Source: Streptomyces sp. ISL-10
GTDB lineage: Bacteria > Actinomycetota > Actinomycetes > Streptomycetales > Streptomycetaceae
Assembly (NCBI RefSeq): GCF_018614575.1
Contig: NZ_JAGGOJ010000036.1
Span: 1 to 51,331 of the forward strand
Direction of reading: 5' to 3'
Length of the DNA: 51,331 bases
Part shown: in pieces, positions 33,342-42,409 of the stretch
Numbering within the stretch: the first letter of the stretch is position 1
Layout: each line of letters starts with the position of its first letter
Made by a program: the position numbers and the translations under genes
Notes under the pieces: generated by a model
The model's database searches: none
Told to the model about the DNA's origin: nothing
The model's input: only the letters and a program-made list of their open reading frames with translations

Positions 33342-34529
33342 ATGACGGGGGAGCATATGACGGACGAGTCCCTGCCGCTTGCCGATCTCACTATCATCGA
33401 TCTCTCCACTGTTCTGGCCGGCCCTTTCGCCGCGCAGGTGCTCGCTGACTTCGGCGCGAGAGTGATTAAGGTCGAACACCCGGCGGGCGACCCGATGCGG
33501 AGTTTCGGTCCGTCGGTGGACGGGGCACCGCTCTGGTGGAAGGTCTTGAACCGGAACAAGCAGGGGATCGCCATCGACCTGAGCACCCCCGATGGTGCGG
33601 CCCAGTTCCTTCGGATCGCGGCGACGGCCGACGCCGTGATCGAGAACTTCCGTCCCGGGACGCTGGAGCGATGGGGGATTGGGCCGGAGAAGCTGAAGGA
33701 GGTCAATCCCGACCTCGTCCTGACCCGGATCACCGGCTTTGGCCAGGACGGCCCGTATTCCCCACGCCCTGGGTTCGGCACGCTGGCCGAGGCCATGGGC
33801 GGCATCGCCTCCATCTCAGGCGGGCCCGACGGTCCACCGGTGCTCCCCGGGTACCAACTCGGCGACGCGCTGGCCGGCCTCTACGCTGCCTGCGCGACCC
33901 TCATCGCGTTGCACGCCCGCGGCCGTATCGGGCACGGGCAGATCGCGGACGTCGCAATCACGGAGGGTGTGGTCAGCCTCCTGGGAGGGCACTTCGCCGT
34001 CCACGAGAAGCTGGGCATCAAGCCGGGCGATGCCGCGCCCACTGCGCCGCGGAACGTCTACCGCTGCCGGGACGGTCGTTGGGTCGCTCTCTCAGCCCCG
34101 GTCACCTCCGTCGCCCAGCGCCTCCTGCGGCTCGTCGGACGGGGAGACCTCGCCGACCAGCCCTGGTTCCAGGAGGGCAGCGGAAGAGGGGCCCACAGGG
34201 CCGAGATCGATGAAGCGGTGGGCGAGTGGATCGCCGAGCGCAGCCGGGACGAGGTGATCGCGGCCATCGAGCGCGCCGAGGCAGCCGTCGCGCCGGTCTA
34301 CGACATTGAGGACATCCTGGAGGACCCGCACTTCCGGGCCCGCGAGACGGTGGTGAACGCCCCCGACGCCGAACTCGGCTCGATCACCATGCCGAACGTC
34401 GCGTTCCGGCTCTCGGCCACCCCCGGACGCATCCGGCACGCCGGCCCGCGGCTGGGCGCGGACACCGAGGAGATCCTACGGGCCGTCGCGGAGCACGAGG
34501 GACACCGCGGCGAGGAGCAGAAGGCGTGA
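33342..34529 (+). CDS. Class III CoA transferase (CaiB/BaiF family)
   Basis: A 395-residue enzyme of the family that moves CoA between carboxylic acids through an aspartyl-CoA intermediate. Motifs: TIIDLSTVLAGPFAAQVLAD, ARVIKVEHPAGDPMR, LNRNKQGIAIDLSTPDG, ADAVIENFRPGTLERWG, and TRITGFGQDGPYSPRPGFGT. Length is normal. ATG 33342 is used; ATG 33357 (with GGGGGAG three bases upstream) and an earlier ATG at 33273 are alternatives. It is the first of five genes with stop/start overlaps. It probably makes the CoA ester on which the next enzyme (HpcH-type lyase) acts. Confidence 0.92.
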   Translation: MTGEHMTDESLPLADLTIIDLSTVLAGPFAAQVLADFGARVIKVEHPAGDPMRSFGPSVDGAPLWWKVLNRNKQGIAIDLSTPDGAAQFLRIAATADAVIENFRPGTLERWGIGPEKLKEVNPDLVLTRITGFGQDGPYSPRPGFGTLAEAMGGIASISGGPDGPPVLPGYQLGDALAGLYAACATLIALHARGRIGHGQIADVAITEGVVSLLGGHFAVHEKLGIKPGDAAPTAPRNVYRCRDGRWVALSAPVTSVAQRLLRLVGRGDLADQPWFQEGSGRGAHRAEIDEAVGEWIAERSRDEVIAAIERAEAAVAPVYDIEDILEDPHFRARETVVNAPDAELGSITMPNVAFRLSATPGRIRHAGPRLGADTEEILRAVAEHEGHRGEEQKA

Positions 34530-35404
34530 ATCCCAACCAGACGGAGCATCTGGTCTTCAGGAGCTGTCTTTACGTACCGGCCCATCAGACGCGTCTCGTC
34601 GAGCGTGCCTACGAATCCCAGGCGGACGCCGTCATCCTCGACCTTGAGGACGCGGTACCGCCATCCGAGAAGCTGTGGGCCCGCGAGAGCGCCGCGCGCA
34701 TCACCGCGACGACGCCCCCCAAGCCGACCTTCGTACGGGTGAACTCCATGGCGTCGGGACGTGCGGAGGACGACGTGCGGGCGGTGGCCGGTCCTGGGCT
34801 GAGCGGGGTCCGCATGGCGAAGGTGGCCCGCCCGGAGGACGTGCGGCAGGTCGCGATGCTGCTGGCCCAAGCCGAATGCCCGGCCCCCATCCACCTGCTC
34901 ATCGAGACCGCGCACGCGCTGGAGATCGCCTTCGACCTGGCCACATCCTCCCCCGCGGTATCCATGATGAGCCTCGGGGAGTCCGATCTGTGTGCCGATC
35001 TCCGGATCACGCCCGAGGGCCCGACCATGGACGCCTGCCGCAGCCGCGTGGTGATCGCGTCCCGGGCGGCCGGCCTGCCGAGCCCTTGCCAGAGCGTGTT
35101 CACCCAGGTCCACGACATGGACGGCCTGCTCCACACCAGTCGGAGCGCCAAGGCGCTCGGCTTCATGGGTCGGATGGCCGTGCACCCCATGCAGATCCCC
35201 GCCATCCACGAGGTGTACACACCGACGGCACAGGACATCGCCGACGCCCAGGCGATCTCCCGCACCGCGGAAATCGCGCGGGAAGCCAACCGGTCGATCG
35301 TCCTGAACGAACGCGGAACTGTCATCGGCCCGCCCATCCTGGCGAACGCGAGGAACGTCCTGCGGCTCGCCGAAGCTCTCAACCTTCTCGAGGCCCCCGT
35401 ATGA
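34526..35404 (+). CDS. HpcH/HpaI-type CoA ester lyase (CitE-like)
   Basis: A 292-residue TIM-barrel protein of the citrate lyase beta/malyl-CoA lyase family. Motifs: SCLYVPAHQTRLVERA, ADAVILDLEDAVPP (metal and phosphate region, D39/E41), FVRVNSMASGRAEDDV, HLLIETAHALE, SLGESDLCADL, and MGRMAVHPMQIPAI. These enzymes cleave or form 3-hydroxyacyl-CoA such as malyl-, citramalyl- or beta-methylmalyl-CoA using Mg. The GTG start overlaps the CoA transferase stop. The pairing resembles the itaconate or citramalate degradation logic (CoA transfer then retro-Claisen cleavage), but run either way. Confidence 0.9.
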   Translation: MNPNQTEHLVFRSCLYVPAHQTRLVERAYESQADAVILDLEDAVPPSEKLWARESAARITATTPPKPTFVRVNSMASGRAEDDVRAVAGPGLSGVRMAKVARPEDVRQVAMLLAQAECPAPIHLLIETAHALEIAFDLATSSPAVSMMSLGESDLCADLRITPEGPTMDACRSRVVIASRAAGLPSPCQSVFTQVHDMDGLLHTSRSAKALGFMGRMAVHPMQIPAIHEVYTPTAQDIADAQAISRTAEIAREANRSIVLNERGTVIGPPILANARNVLRLAEALNLLEAPV

Positions 35405-36243
35405 GCACACCAGTCGTAACCCCGCGGGACCCCCTGCTCGGGGCGGTACTGGCCGGTGTCGAGGTCTTCGACCTGGCCCAGCCGCTGGTCGACGGAATGC
35501 CCTGCTCGTCCAACCATCCCGGCTTCAAGATGTCCCTGACCAGGCGCCATGGTGACATGGTTCGCGCGGACGGTGGCTCGGCCGCCAGCGAGATCATCGT
35601 CACCGGTGGACATGTGGGGACGCACATCGACGCCCTCGCGCACGTGTCCCACGAAGGCAAGCTGTTCGGGGACGTCGACTGCGCCGAGGCACAGGCAGGA
35701 GGCAGGTTCAGGTCCCACGGTGTGGAGACGATCCCGCCGATGGTCTGCCGGGGGGTGCTGCTCGACATCGCCGCCCAGCATGGTGTCCCGGCCCTGCCCG
35801 CGGGCTACGGGATCACCGCGCAGGACCTCGACGACGCCGCTGGCCGGGCCGGTGTGCGGCCCACCCCAGGAAGCGTCTGCCTGGTCCATACCGGCTGGAG
35901 CCGGTGGTGGGACGACCCCGTCGCGTACCTCGGCGTGCAGACCGGGGTGCCGGGGCTCACCCCGGACGCGGCCAGGTGGCTGGCCCAGCACCGGGTCGTC
36001 GCGGCCGGTGCTGACACGACCGCTTTCGAGCAGATCCACCCGGGGCAGGGGCACGCAACCCTGCCGGTCCACCGCATCCTTCTTGTCGAGCACGGCATCC
36101 ACATCATCGAGCACATGCGGCTCACAGAGTTGGCGGAACGGGGCGTGGCCGAGTTCACCTTCGTCCTGTCCCCGCTCAAGATCGTTGGGGGCACGGGGTC
36201 TCCCGTGCGTCCGCTCGCGATCGTGAGCCGTTGCCATGACTAG
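35401..36243 (+). CDS. Cyclase-family metal hydrolase (kynurenine formamidase-like)
   Basis: A 280-residue protein with the family signature H71-V-G-T-H75-I-D77-A-L-A-H81, which binds zinc or manganese in kynurenine formamidase and in related amide or lactone hydrolases. Other motifs: VFDLAQPLVDGMP near the start and ILLVEHGIHIIEHMRLTEL near the end. Despite the name 'cyclase', known members mostly hydrolyse. Its ATG overlaps the lyase stop (ATGA) and its end overlaps the next gene by 8 nt. Its substrate in this operon is unknown. Confidence 0.88.
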   Translation: MSTPVVTPRDPLLGAVLAGVEVFDLAQPLVDGMPCSSNHPGFKMSLTRRHGDMVRADGGSAASEIIVTGGHVGTHIDALAHVSHEGKLFGDVDCAEAQAGGRFRSHGVETIPPMVCRGVLLDIAAQHGVPALPAGYGITAQDLDDAAGRAGVRPTPGSVCLVHTGWSRWWDDPVAYLGVQTGVPGLTPDAARWLAQHRVVAAGADTTAFEQIHPGQGHATLPVHRILLVEHGIHIIEHMRLTELAERGVAEFTFVLSPLKIVGGTGSPVRPLAIVSRCHD

Positions 36244-37693
36244 CGCACAGGCCAGGGGCGGGCTGCTCGACGAGGTCGCCGACTTCGCCGCTCACGTGGC
36301 TGGCGCGGGGGTGTCGGCGGCCCGTCTCCGGCACTCCATGCGAGCGGTCTTCGACACGGTCGGCAACATGGTCCTGGGCTCTGCCCAGCCCCTGTCGCTG
36401 ACCGTCGCACAGGCCACCCGGCATTGGGGCTCGGACGAGTCCGCCACGGTGATTGGCGCCGGACGGCGCGCTCCGGTGGGCACCGCGGCGTTCGTGAACG
36501 GGACGTTCGCGCACTGCATGGACTTCGATGACACCCACCTGCCATCGGTCCTGCACCCGAGCGCGTCGATCGTTCCCGCGGCCCTCGCCGTCGGCGAGGC
36601 GGTCGGGGCCACCGGTCCGCAGACTCTCGCCGCGATCGCCGTGGGGAACGAGTTCTGCATCCGGCTGGGCATGGCCGGGTACGACATGGAGAACGCCAAT
36701 TCGATCTTCTTCGACAGGGGGCAGCACGCCACGTCGATATGCGGCACCCTGGGTGCCGCCGTCGCGGCGGCGATGCTGCTGTCCGGCGACTCGTCCTCGA
36801 TCGCCGCCGCTGCGTCGATCGCTGCGAGCATGGGATCTGGGATCATCGAGTGCAACCGGACCGGCGGCACGGTGAAGCAGATCCACACTGGGTGGGCGGC
36901 CCATTCCGGGATCGCGGCCGCACAACTCGCCGCGTCCGGCATCACCGGGCCGCCAACGGCTCTCGAGGGCCGGTTCGGCTTCTTCGAGGCGTTCTGCGGC
37001 GCCCGGGCGCATCCGAAGACCGTCACCGCGGACCTCGGCCATCACTGGCATTCCGACGCACTGCGCATCAAGCCGTACCCGTGCAACCTCTTCACCCATG
37101 CCGGGATCGACGCGGCTGTCGAGCTCCGGGAGCGCGGGGTGCGGCCGGAGGAGATCACTGCGCTCAGGCTCGGCGTTCCGGGGCCGGTGCTGAGGACGAT
37201 CGCGGAGCCTGCCTCCGTGAAGGCCGCACCGGCCAGCGGATACGCGGGCGCGTTCTCCGGTCCGTACACGGTCGCTGCGGCCATGCACGGAGGAGGCGGA
37301 CTAGCGCTGTACGTCGACGACTTCACCGACCAGGCGGTCCGTCGTCCGGAGGTCCTGGCGCTGGCCGCGAAGGTCACGTGCTACGCCGATCCGGAGTGCA
37401 CGTCGCTCTTCCCGATGCAGATGCCGGCCAGGCTCACCGCCCACCTTGCCGACGGCCGTATCGAGGAGGCGTACTGCCTCGACAGCCGGGGCGGCCAGCG
37501 GCTGCCGCTGAGCGATGAGGACCTCGCCCTCAAGGTCGGCCTGAACCTCTCCCCCGTCCTGGACGAGGTGTCAGCCCAGGAACTACACGAGGAGATCTTC
37601 CAGCTCACCGACCGGTCGTCACCGCGGTCGATCATGCGCCTGCTGTCACGACCTGGAACCGCCGACCCCAGGAAACCCGGAGGAAACCCATGA
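36236..37693 (+). CDS. MmgE/PrpD-family protein
   Basis: A 485-residue protein of the family that includes 2-methylcitrate dehydratase and cis-aconitate decarboxylase. Family signatures: AAFVNGTFAHCMDFDDTHLP, HPSASIVPAALAVGEAVG, GNEFCIRLG, ASICGTLGAAVAAAMLL and KPYPCNLFTHAGIDAAVEL. In the known enzymes catalysis acts on tricarboxylic acids. Together with a CoA transferase and a CitE-like lyase, a route through itaconate or methylcitrate-like acids is conceivable, but substrate residues cannot be judged here. It overlaps both neighbours in the operon. Confidence 0.9.
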   Translation: MTSAQARGGLLDEVADFAAHVAGAGVSAARLRHSMRAVFDTVGNMVLGSAQPLSLTVAQATRHWGSDESATVIGAGRRAPVGTAAFVNGTFAHCMDFDDTHLPSVLHPSASIVPAALAVGEAVGATGPQTLAAIAVGNEFCIRLGMAGYDMENANSIFFDRGQHATSICGTLGAAVAAAMLLSGDSSSIAAAASIAASMGSGIIECNRTGGTVKQIHTGWAAHSGIAAAQLAASGITGPPTALEGRFGFFEAFCGARAHPKTVTADLGHHWHSDALRIKPYPCNLFTHAGIDAAVELRERGVRPEEITALRLGVPGPVLRTIAEPASVKAAPASGYAGAFSGPYTVAAAMHGGGGLALYVDDFTDQAVRRPEVLALAAKVTCYADPECTSLFPMQMPARLTAHLADGRIEEAYCLDSRGGQRLPLSDEDLALKVGLNLSPVLDEVSAQELHEEIFQLTDRSSPRSIMRLLSRPGTADPRKPGGNP

Positions 37694-38796
37694 CGGAAAC
37701 CGCCACTGACCCGCGGTGGGACGTCCTCGATCCGGCCGTCCGTCCGAAGGATCCGACCCAGTACCTCCGTGCCGCCGTGCAGTGGCACTTCGGGGAGGAA
37801 ACCGGGTCGAAATTCTGGTTGGAGCGGGCCAAGGAACTGGACTTCGACCCGCTGACCAGCATCCACTGTTACGACGACCTGCGGCGGTTCCCGAACATCG
37901 TCGACGACCTGCGGGACGTTCCGGTCGAGGACCTCATTCCGCGCGGCTACGGCCCCAACCCGCCGGCCCCGCGGGTCTTCGAGAGCGGCGGCACCACCGG
38001 GGCGCCCAAGCGCATCATCCTGATGACGGACTGGCTGGAAAGCGCGCTGGACCGGATGGAGCAGGGCCCGCAGTTCTCCGGACGGCCACCGTCGAACATC
38101 CTGGTCGCCATGCCGACCGGCCCCCACAAGGCCGGGAGCCTCTACGACTACATCGCCGAGCGGCAGAACTTCACCAAGTTCAGCATCGACATCGACCCGC
38201 GCTGGGTGAAGAAACTGATCAGCCGGGGCGAGACCGAGCAGGTCAGGGCATACGTCGAGCACGTCCTGGACCAGATCGAGCATGTGCTGATCAGCCAGAA
38301 CGTGGGGATGCTGGTCACTACGCCGCCGCTCCTGCTCGCCTGCGCGCGGCGCCCGTCGCTCGTCGAGCTGATCAACGCCAAGATCGACCTCATCACCTGG
38401 GGTGGCGCTCATATGACCCTCGACCAGCGGTTCGAGCTCGAGCGGGTGTCCTTCCCCAAAGCCCGGTTCCTCAGCCGGTACAGCAGTGCTCTGATCCTCG
38501 AGGGTTCCCGGCAGCGGTCCGGCACCAGCCTGGACGAAGAGATCGTCTACGACCCGGGCAGCCCGGTCGTCACGTTCCTGGTCGTGGATCCGACGACCGG
38601 CGAGCCGGTGCCGTACGGCCAGCGAGGCCAGGTGGTCATGAACCATGTCAGCAAGGGCATGTTCCTGCCGAACAACCTCGAACGCGACACCGCGATCCGC
38701 GTTCCCGGACCGCCAGGGCAGATCGGCGACTCGGTCTCGGCTCCCCAACCGGTGGAGACCTTCGGCGGCGAGGAAGTCATCGAGGGCATCTACTGA
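37690..38796 (+). CDS. Short AMP-dependent ligase (PaaK/F390 synthetase/EhpF-like)
   Basis: A 368-residue member of the adenylate-forming superfamily, shorter than phenylacetate-CoA ligase (~430). The P-loop is FESGGTTGAPKRI (residues 98-110). Further motifs: LVAMPTGPHKAGSLYDYIAE, LVTTPPLLLA, ITWGGAHMT and a C-terminal GQRGQVVMNHVSKGMFLPNN. The usual C-terminal lysine subdomain is missing or reduced, which is like EhpF of griseoluteic acid biosynthesis. It may activate an aromatic or branched acid as AMP ester. Start ATG overlaps the MmgE/PrpD stop (ATGA); it is the last gene of the operon. Confidence 0.82.
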   Translation: MTETATDPRWDVLDPAVRPKDPTQYLRAAVQWHFGEETGSKFWLERAKELDFDPLTSIHCYDDLRRFPNIVDDLRDVPVEDLIPRGYGPNPPAPRVFESGGTTGAPKRIILMTDWLESALDRMEQGPQFSGRPPSNILVAMPTGPHKAGSLYDYIAERQNFTKFSIDIDPRWVKKLISRGETEQVRAYVEHVLDQIEHVLISQNVGMLVTTPPLLLACARRPSLVELINAKIDLITWGGAHMTLDQRFELERVSFPKARFLSRYSSALILEGSRQRSGTSLDEEIVYDPGSPVVTFLVVDPTTGEPVPYGQRGQVVMNHVSKGMFLPNNLERDTAIRVPGPPGQIGDSVSAPQPVETFGGEEVIEGIY

Positions 38797-38812
38797 ACGC
38801 CGTACCCGATCC

Positions 38813-38841
38813 TAGGGGGCCTTGCATCGCCATGCCCCCTA
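38813..38841. promoter_or_regulatory. TAGGGGGC…GCCCCCTA inverted repeat before the FAD oxidoreductase
   Basis: TAGGGGGC (38813-38820) and GCCCCCTA (38834-38841) are perfect 8-bp arms around a 13-nt loop; the CCCCTA cores are 23 bp apart start to start, in inverted orientation. The site can be a LAL box pair for the oxidoreductase gene or a terminator of the preceding operon; the recurrence of the core elsewhere favours the former. Confidence 0.45.
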
Positions 38842-38901
38842 AATAGCACTGAATGCAAAATGCCAAATTCCAATGAGATAAATACGAAAATAGGTGCAGT
38901 C

Positions 38902-40413
38902 ATGCTCAACCGAAGAAACCTATTGAGGCTCGGAAGTGGCGCGGCCCTGGCAGCAGTGGCCTCGGGAGAGGGGCTCTTGTCGCCGGCCTTCGGAGCCGAC
39001 AGCGATTGGACCCGCCTCGCGGGCAGGCTGCAGGGCGATCTGGTCCTGCCGGGGGACGCGAACTACCCCTATGCCAAGCAACTGCAGTTCGCGACGTTCG
39101 ACTGGGTCAACCCGCAGGCCATCGCCTACTGCGAGACCATCGCCGATGTCCAGGCGTGCGTGCGGGTCGCTCGGCGGAACGGGGTGGACGTCCGCGTGCG
39201 TAGCGGCGGCCACAACTTCGAGGGCTGGTCCACCGGCCCCGGCCTGGTGATTGACGTGTCTCGGCTCAACCACGTGTCGGTCGGCGCCTCCACCGTCCAC
39301 ATGGGGCCCGGCGCCGCCTCGATTGACGCGCTCGCCGCGCTGGCCCCGTACAACAAGCAGATCATCGCGGGCACCTGCCCCACCGTCTGCCCCGGCGGGT
39401 TCATCTCCGGCGGCGGTATCGGCAACCAAACCCGCATGTTCGGTCTCGGCTCTGACCGCTTGGTCTCGGCGAAGGTCGTCCTGGCCGACGGAAGCGTCGT
39501 GCACTGCTCGCCCACCCGCGACTCGAGCCTGTTCTGGGCGCTACGCGGCAGCGGCGGCGGCAGCTTCGGCATCGTTGTCGACTTCGAGGTGAAGCCGATC
39601 AACGCGCCGACCATGGTGCACTTCGTCACCTACTGGTCCTGGAACGATGCCCAGCGGATGCTCCCTGCCTGGCAGGAGTGGATGGCCAGCGCACCGCGCG
39701 GGCTCGGCTCTACGTTCGTCGGCTTCCTGTTCGACGCCGCCCCAGGCAACGCGCCCGGGATCGGGATCACGGGCGGCTTCCATGGTCCGAAGAGCCAACT
39801 CGACGCGGAGCTCGCCCGCTTGTCGGCGCTGTCGGGAGCTCAGCCCGTCAACACCACGGTGAGGGACCTGTCCTACGTCGACGGTATGAAGGCCGCTTAC
39901 CTCTGCGACACCATCAGTACCTCCCAGTGCCATCGGGTCGGTCAGACTCCGGATGCGGTCCTTCCACGCACCGGTTACCAAAAGAACGGCTTCCGCCTGT
40001 TCAACCGGTCGCTCGACGCCTCCACCAACGACGCGGTCCTCACCGCGTTCGAAGCCGACCGGCACGCGGGCCAGGGCCGGTTTCTGCAATGCATCGCGAT
40101 GGGCGGGGCGGCCAGCGACATCGACCCGAGGTCAACCGCGTTCTGGAACCGCGACGCGCAGTTCCTCGCCGGCTATGTCGCCCTAGGTGAGAAGGCGACG
40201 CCGGCCGACGAGGCCGCGGCCACGGCCTTCGTCGACAAGGGCTCCGCCGTGCTCGACCCGGCTTCGAGCGGTGCCTACGTCAACTTCCCCAGCTCGAACC
40301 TGCCGAACTGGCGAGAGGCATACCACGGCGGCAACTACCCACGCCTGCTGCGCGTGAAGCAGGCCTACGACCCGGGCAACTTCTTCTCCCACCCTCGAAG
40401 CATCGGCAGCTGA
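38902..40413 (+). CDS. Exported berberine-bridge-type FAD oxidoreductase
   Basis: A 503-residue protein. The N-terminus is a Tat-like signal (NRRNLLRLGSG, hydrophobic core, cleavage near PAFGA). The FAD-binding PCMH domain has the covalent histidine H104 in VRSGGHNFEG and the second covalent site C159 in GTCPTVCPGGFISGGGIG, so a bicovalent flavin is likely. The C-terminus ends with the BBE signature (YHGGNYPRLLRVKQAYDPGNFFSHP). Such enzymes perform oxidative ring closures, dehydrogenations or alcohol oxidations, often late in biosynthesis. ATG 38902 with AGGTG upstream is preferred over ATG 38860, which lacks a ribosome binding site and would spoil the signal peptide. Confidence 0.9.
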   Translation: MLNRRNLLRLGSGAALAAVASGEGLLSPAFGADSDWTRLAGRLQGDLVLPGDANYPYAKQLQFATFDWVNPQAIAYCETIADVQACVRVARRNGVDVRVRSGGHNFEGWSTGPGLVIDVSRLNHVSVGASTVHMGPGAASIDALAALAPYNKQIIAGTCPTVCPGGFISGGGIGNQTRMFGLGSDRLVSAKVVLADGSVVHCSPTRDSSLFWALRGSGGGSFGIVVDFEVKPINAPTMVHFVTYWSWNDAQRMLPAWQEWMASAPRGLGSTFVGFLFDAAPGNAPGIGITGGFHGPKSQLDAELARLSALSGAQPVNTTVRDLSYVDGMKAAYLCDTISTSQCHRVGQTPDAVLPRTGYQKNGFRLFNRSLDASTNDAVLTAFEADRHAGQGRFLQCIAMGGAASDIDPRSTAFWNRDAQFLAGYVALGEKATPADEAAATAFVDKGSAVLDPASSGAYVNFPSSNLPNWREAYHGGNYPRLLRVKQAYDPGNFFSHPRSIGS

Positions 40414-40949
40414 CCTGTTCGTTGAAAGTGCCCACTTGGGAGCTCGTTCTGGTGGCGGTTGTGCCGCTGCCGGCGGGCTCCCTCGACCCTCACGCTTTCG
40501 TGCGCCCAGCTTCACAAGCCCTGCGAGGGGGAGCGACGATGCGGTCCGCAGCATGGCGCGTACCGCCACTCTGAAAGGTGGACATCGCCGAGAAACAGTC
40601 GGCGATGTCTGCCTCAATCACCCCGGCGTCAACGATTGCACTCGTCGATGAACACCTACAGGGCATTGACCGCCGCAGGCGGAGCCTATACGAGTAACTC
40701 GTTAACGAGCCGTACGACGCCGAACTCCTCGACCTTGGCCGAAGGGCGGGCTTATCGATGCTCGGTGGTCCATTGTTCGCGCACCGCGATCCACCCGCGC
40801 CACAGAACGTCCCTGCGATCGACTATGTCCGCGAGCGAGTGGAACCGGATCGATGCGGCGGGCGCTTGAAACTGGCGGAACTCTGTTGGAACCGGCACCC
40901 GACGGATCAGAGCGCGGCTGGGAGACGGGAGTTCGCCTCGGCCGGCGCC
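40414..40949. other. Long spacer between convergent genes, with decayed coding DNA
   Basis: No intact gene is seen in 536 bp. A minus-strand stretch (about 40752-40846) reads RFHSLADIVDRRDVLWRGWI followed by AVREQWTTEHR and a stop, which looks like the C-terminus of a lost protein; I do not recognise it. A perfect hairpin lies at 40581-40609. Confidence 0.45.
40581..40609. terminator. Perfect 11-bp hairpin after the FAD oxidoreductase gene
   Basis: GACATCGCCGA (40581-40591) and TCGGCGATGTC (40599-40609) pair perfectly around a 7-nt loop. It is 170 nt after the oxidoreductase stop and can end transcription between the convergent oxidoreductase and carboxylesterase genes. Confidence 0.65.
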
Positions 40950-42341
40950 TTACCGGACGACGACAGCCGAGGGTGCCGTGATCTCGTGTGTCACCGGCGT
41001 CTGCGGGGTCCATCTCGGCCATGGCGGGCACCCTTCCCGGGCCAGGGAGATCAGAGCGTTCTGCACCTGCTGCCCGATCAGCCGGTCGGTCTCCGTCCCG
41101 TCGCTTCCCTCGGTGTCGACGAACAAAGACGCCATGTCGGTGCCGTGCACCGGGCGATCCGCCATCGAAGGAAAGTCGGACGCGAAGTTCGAGTTGGTCG
41201 GCGCGTAGCAGAACTTCTGCAGCCATACCTTTCCGCCGGCTTGGTGGGCGGTCCGCACCAATCGGTTGGCGGGTGCCCAGTAACGTTTCTCCGTGAGCAG
41301 CCTGGTCTTCTCGTCCAGGTCGGCCGAGGAATCACCTGTGGCGATCGCGTTGTAGACGCGGTCGAAGACCGCGTCGCCCATGGCGACGTAGATGCCGGCC
41401 TCGTCCGACGTCACTGACACCATTACGGACACGTCGGCGATACCTCCAGCGAGGATGCTCTCGAGCGGCGGCCTAGGAATGATGGTGCCATCGATGAAAG
41501 GGCGGTACCGGACCGGGATCCCCCGTTCGAGCAGCTTCCCGTGGATGTACCGCAACCCCACGTTCGGGAGCCGGGTCAGCTCCTCGGGCGACTTCGCCAG
41601 TGGCCCGGCCGCCGCGAGAAACTCGTCGGTGAAGCGCACCGCGGCCTCCTCGGACATGGGCACCTCGGCGTTCCCGCTGTAGATCGCCGCCCGATGGAAA
41701 AGCCCGTGGGCCGCGGGCGTGCCGAGCAGAGTCGCCACGTCGCTACCGCCGGAGGACATACCGAACAGCGTGACGTTGCTCGGGTCGCCGCCGAAGCCGG
41801 CGATGTTGTCCCTGATCCAGCGCAGCAGCATGACCTGGTCGAGGGCCTCGAGGTTGGCGCTTTCCGCGAAGTCCGGGTCGTGGCCGCCTAGGTAAAGGCA
41901 TCCCCACGGGCCGAGGCGGTAGTTCGCGGTGATCACGACGGCGCCGTGCCGGGCCGCGAAGTGCCACGGGTCGATCCAGCTGCTCGCACTGCCGTTCACC
42001 CGGCTGCCTCCGTGAAACCAGACCAGGACCGGCAGGGGTCCGTCTGGCCGCGGACCAGGGGACCACACGTTCAGGTTCAGGCAGTCCTCGTTCTCTACGA
42101 GGTCGTCCAACGGGAGGTGGTAGAGGCCCCGGCTCACCTGGATCGGCAACTGCCAGCTGACTGGTCCCCATGCGGTGGCCTCGATCGGGCCGCCCGGCTC
42201 CACCGGTACCGCCGGCCGGAAGCGCCGCTCGACGCGCGCGTAGGGCACGCCCCTCCAGTTGGGCACCCCCCGGTCGAGGAAACCGTGCACCGGCCCGGAT
42301 GTGGTGCCGACCACGAGGTCCTTTTCGGTGAACTCACGCAC
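40950..42341 (-). CDS. Type B carboxylesterase/lipase
   Basis: A 463-residue alpha/beta hydrolase without signal peptide. It has the family signature NEDCLNLNVW, the oxyanion region VWFHGGSRVNG, and the nucleophile S196 in FGMSSGGSD, where the usual Glu of GESAG is Met. Acid and histidine are probably in VSVTSDEAGIY and VHGTDMASLF. The GTG start at 42341 has GGAG 8 nt upstream. It is transcribed divergently from the aminodeoxychorismate synthase gene and shares its CCCCTA-box region, so it probably belongs to the cluster, as a tailoring or release esterase. Confidence 0.9.
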   Translation of the reverse strand: MREFTEKDLVVGTTSGPVHGFLDRGVPNWRGVPYARVERRFRPAVPVEPGGPIEATAWGPVSWQLPIQVSRGLYHLPLDDLVENEDCLNLNVWSPGPRPDGPLPVLVWFHGGSRVNGSASSWIDPWHFAARHGAVVITANYRLGPWGCLYLGGHDPDFAESANLEALDQVMLLRWIRDNIAGFGGDPSNVTLFGMSSGGSDVATLLGTPAAHGLFHRAAIYSGNAEVPMSEEAAVRFTDEFLAAAGPLAKSPEELTRLPNVGLRYIHGKLLERGIPVRYRPFIDGTIIPRPPLESILAGGIADVSVMVSVTSDEAGIYVAMGDAVFDRVYNAIATGDSSADLDEKTRLLTEKRYWAPANRLVRTAHQAGGKVWLQKFCYAPTNSNFASDFPSMADRPVHGTDMASLFVDTEGSDGTETDRLIGQQVQNALISLAREGCPPWPRWTPQTPVTHEITAPSAVVVR

Positions 42342-42409
42342 GGTCTCATCTCCGAATCCTTAGAAACCAATCACTGATCATGCTTCTGGGGGGGTCCGGA
42401 GAATGTCAA

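Noticed and set aside
34298..36237. Long minus-strand open frames opposite the lyase, cyclase and MmgE/PrpD genes
   Set aside because: They mirror the third-position GC bias of the plus-strand operon and contain no recognisable domains.
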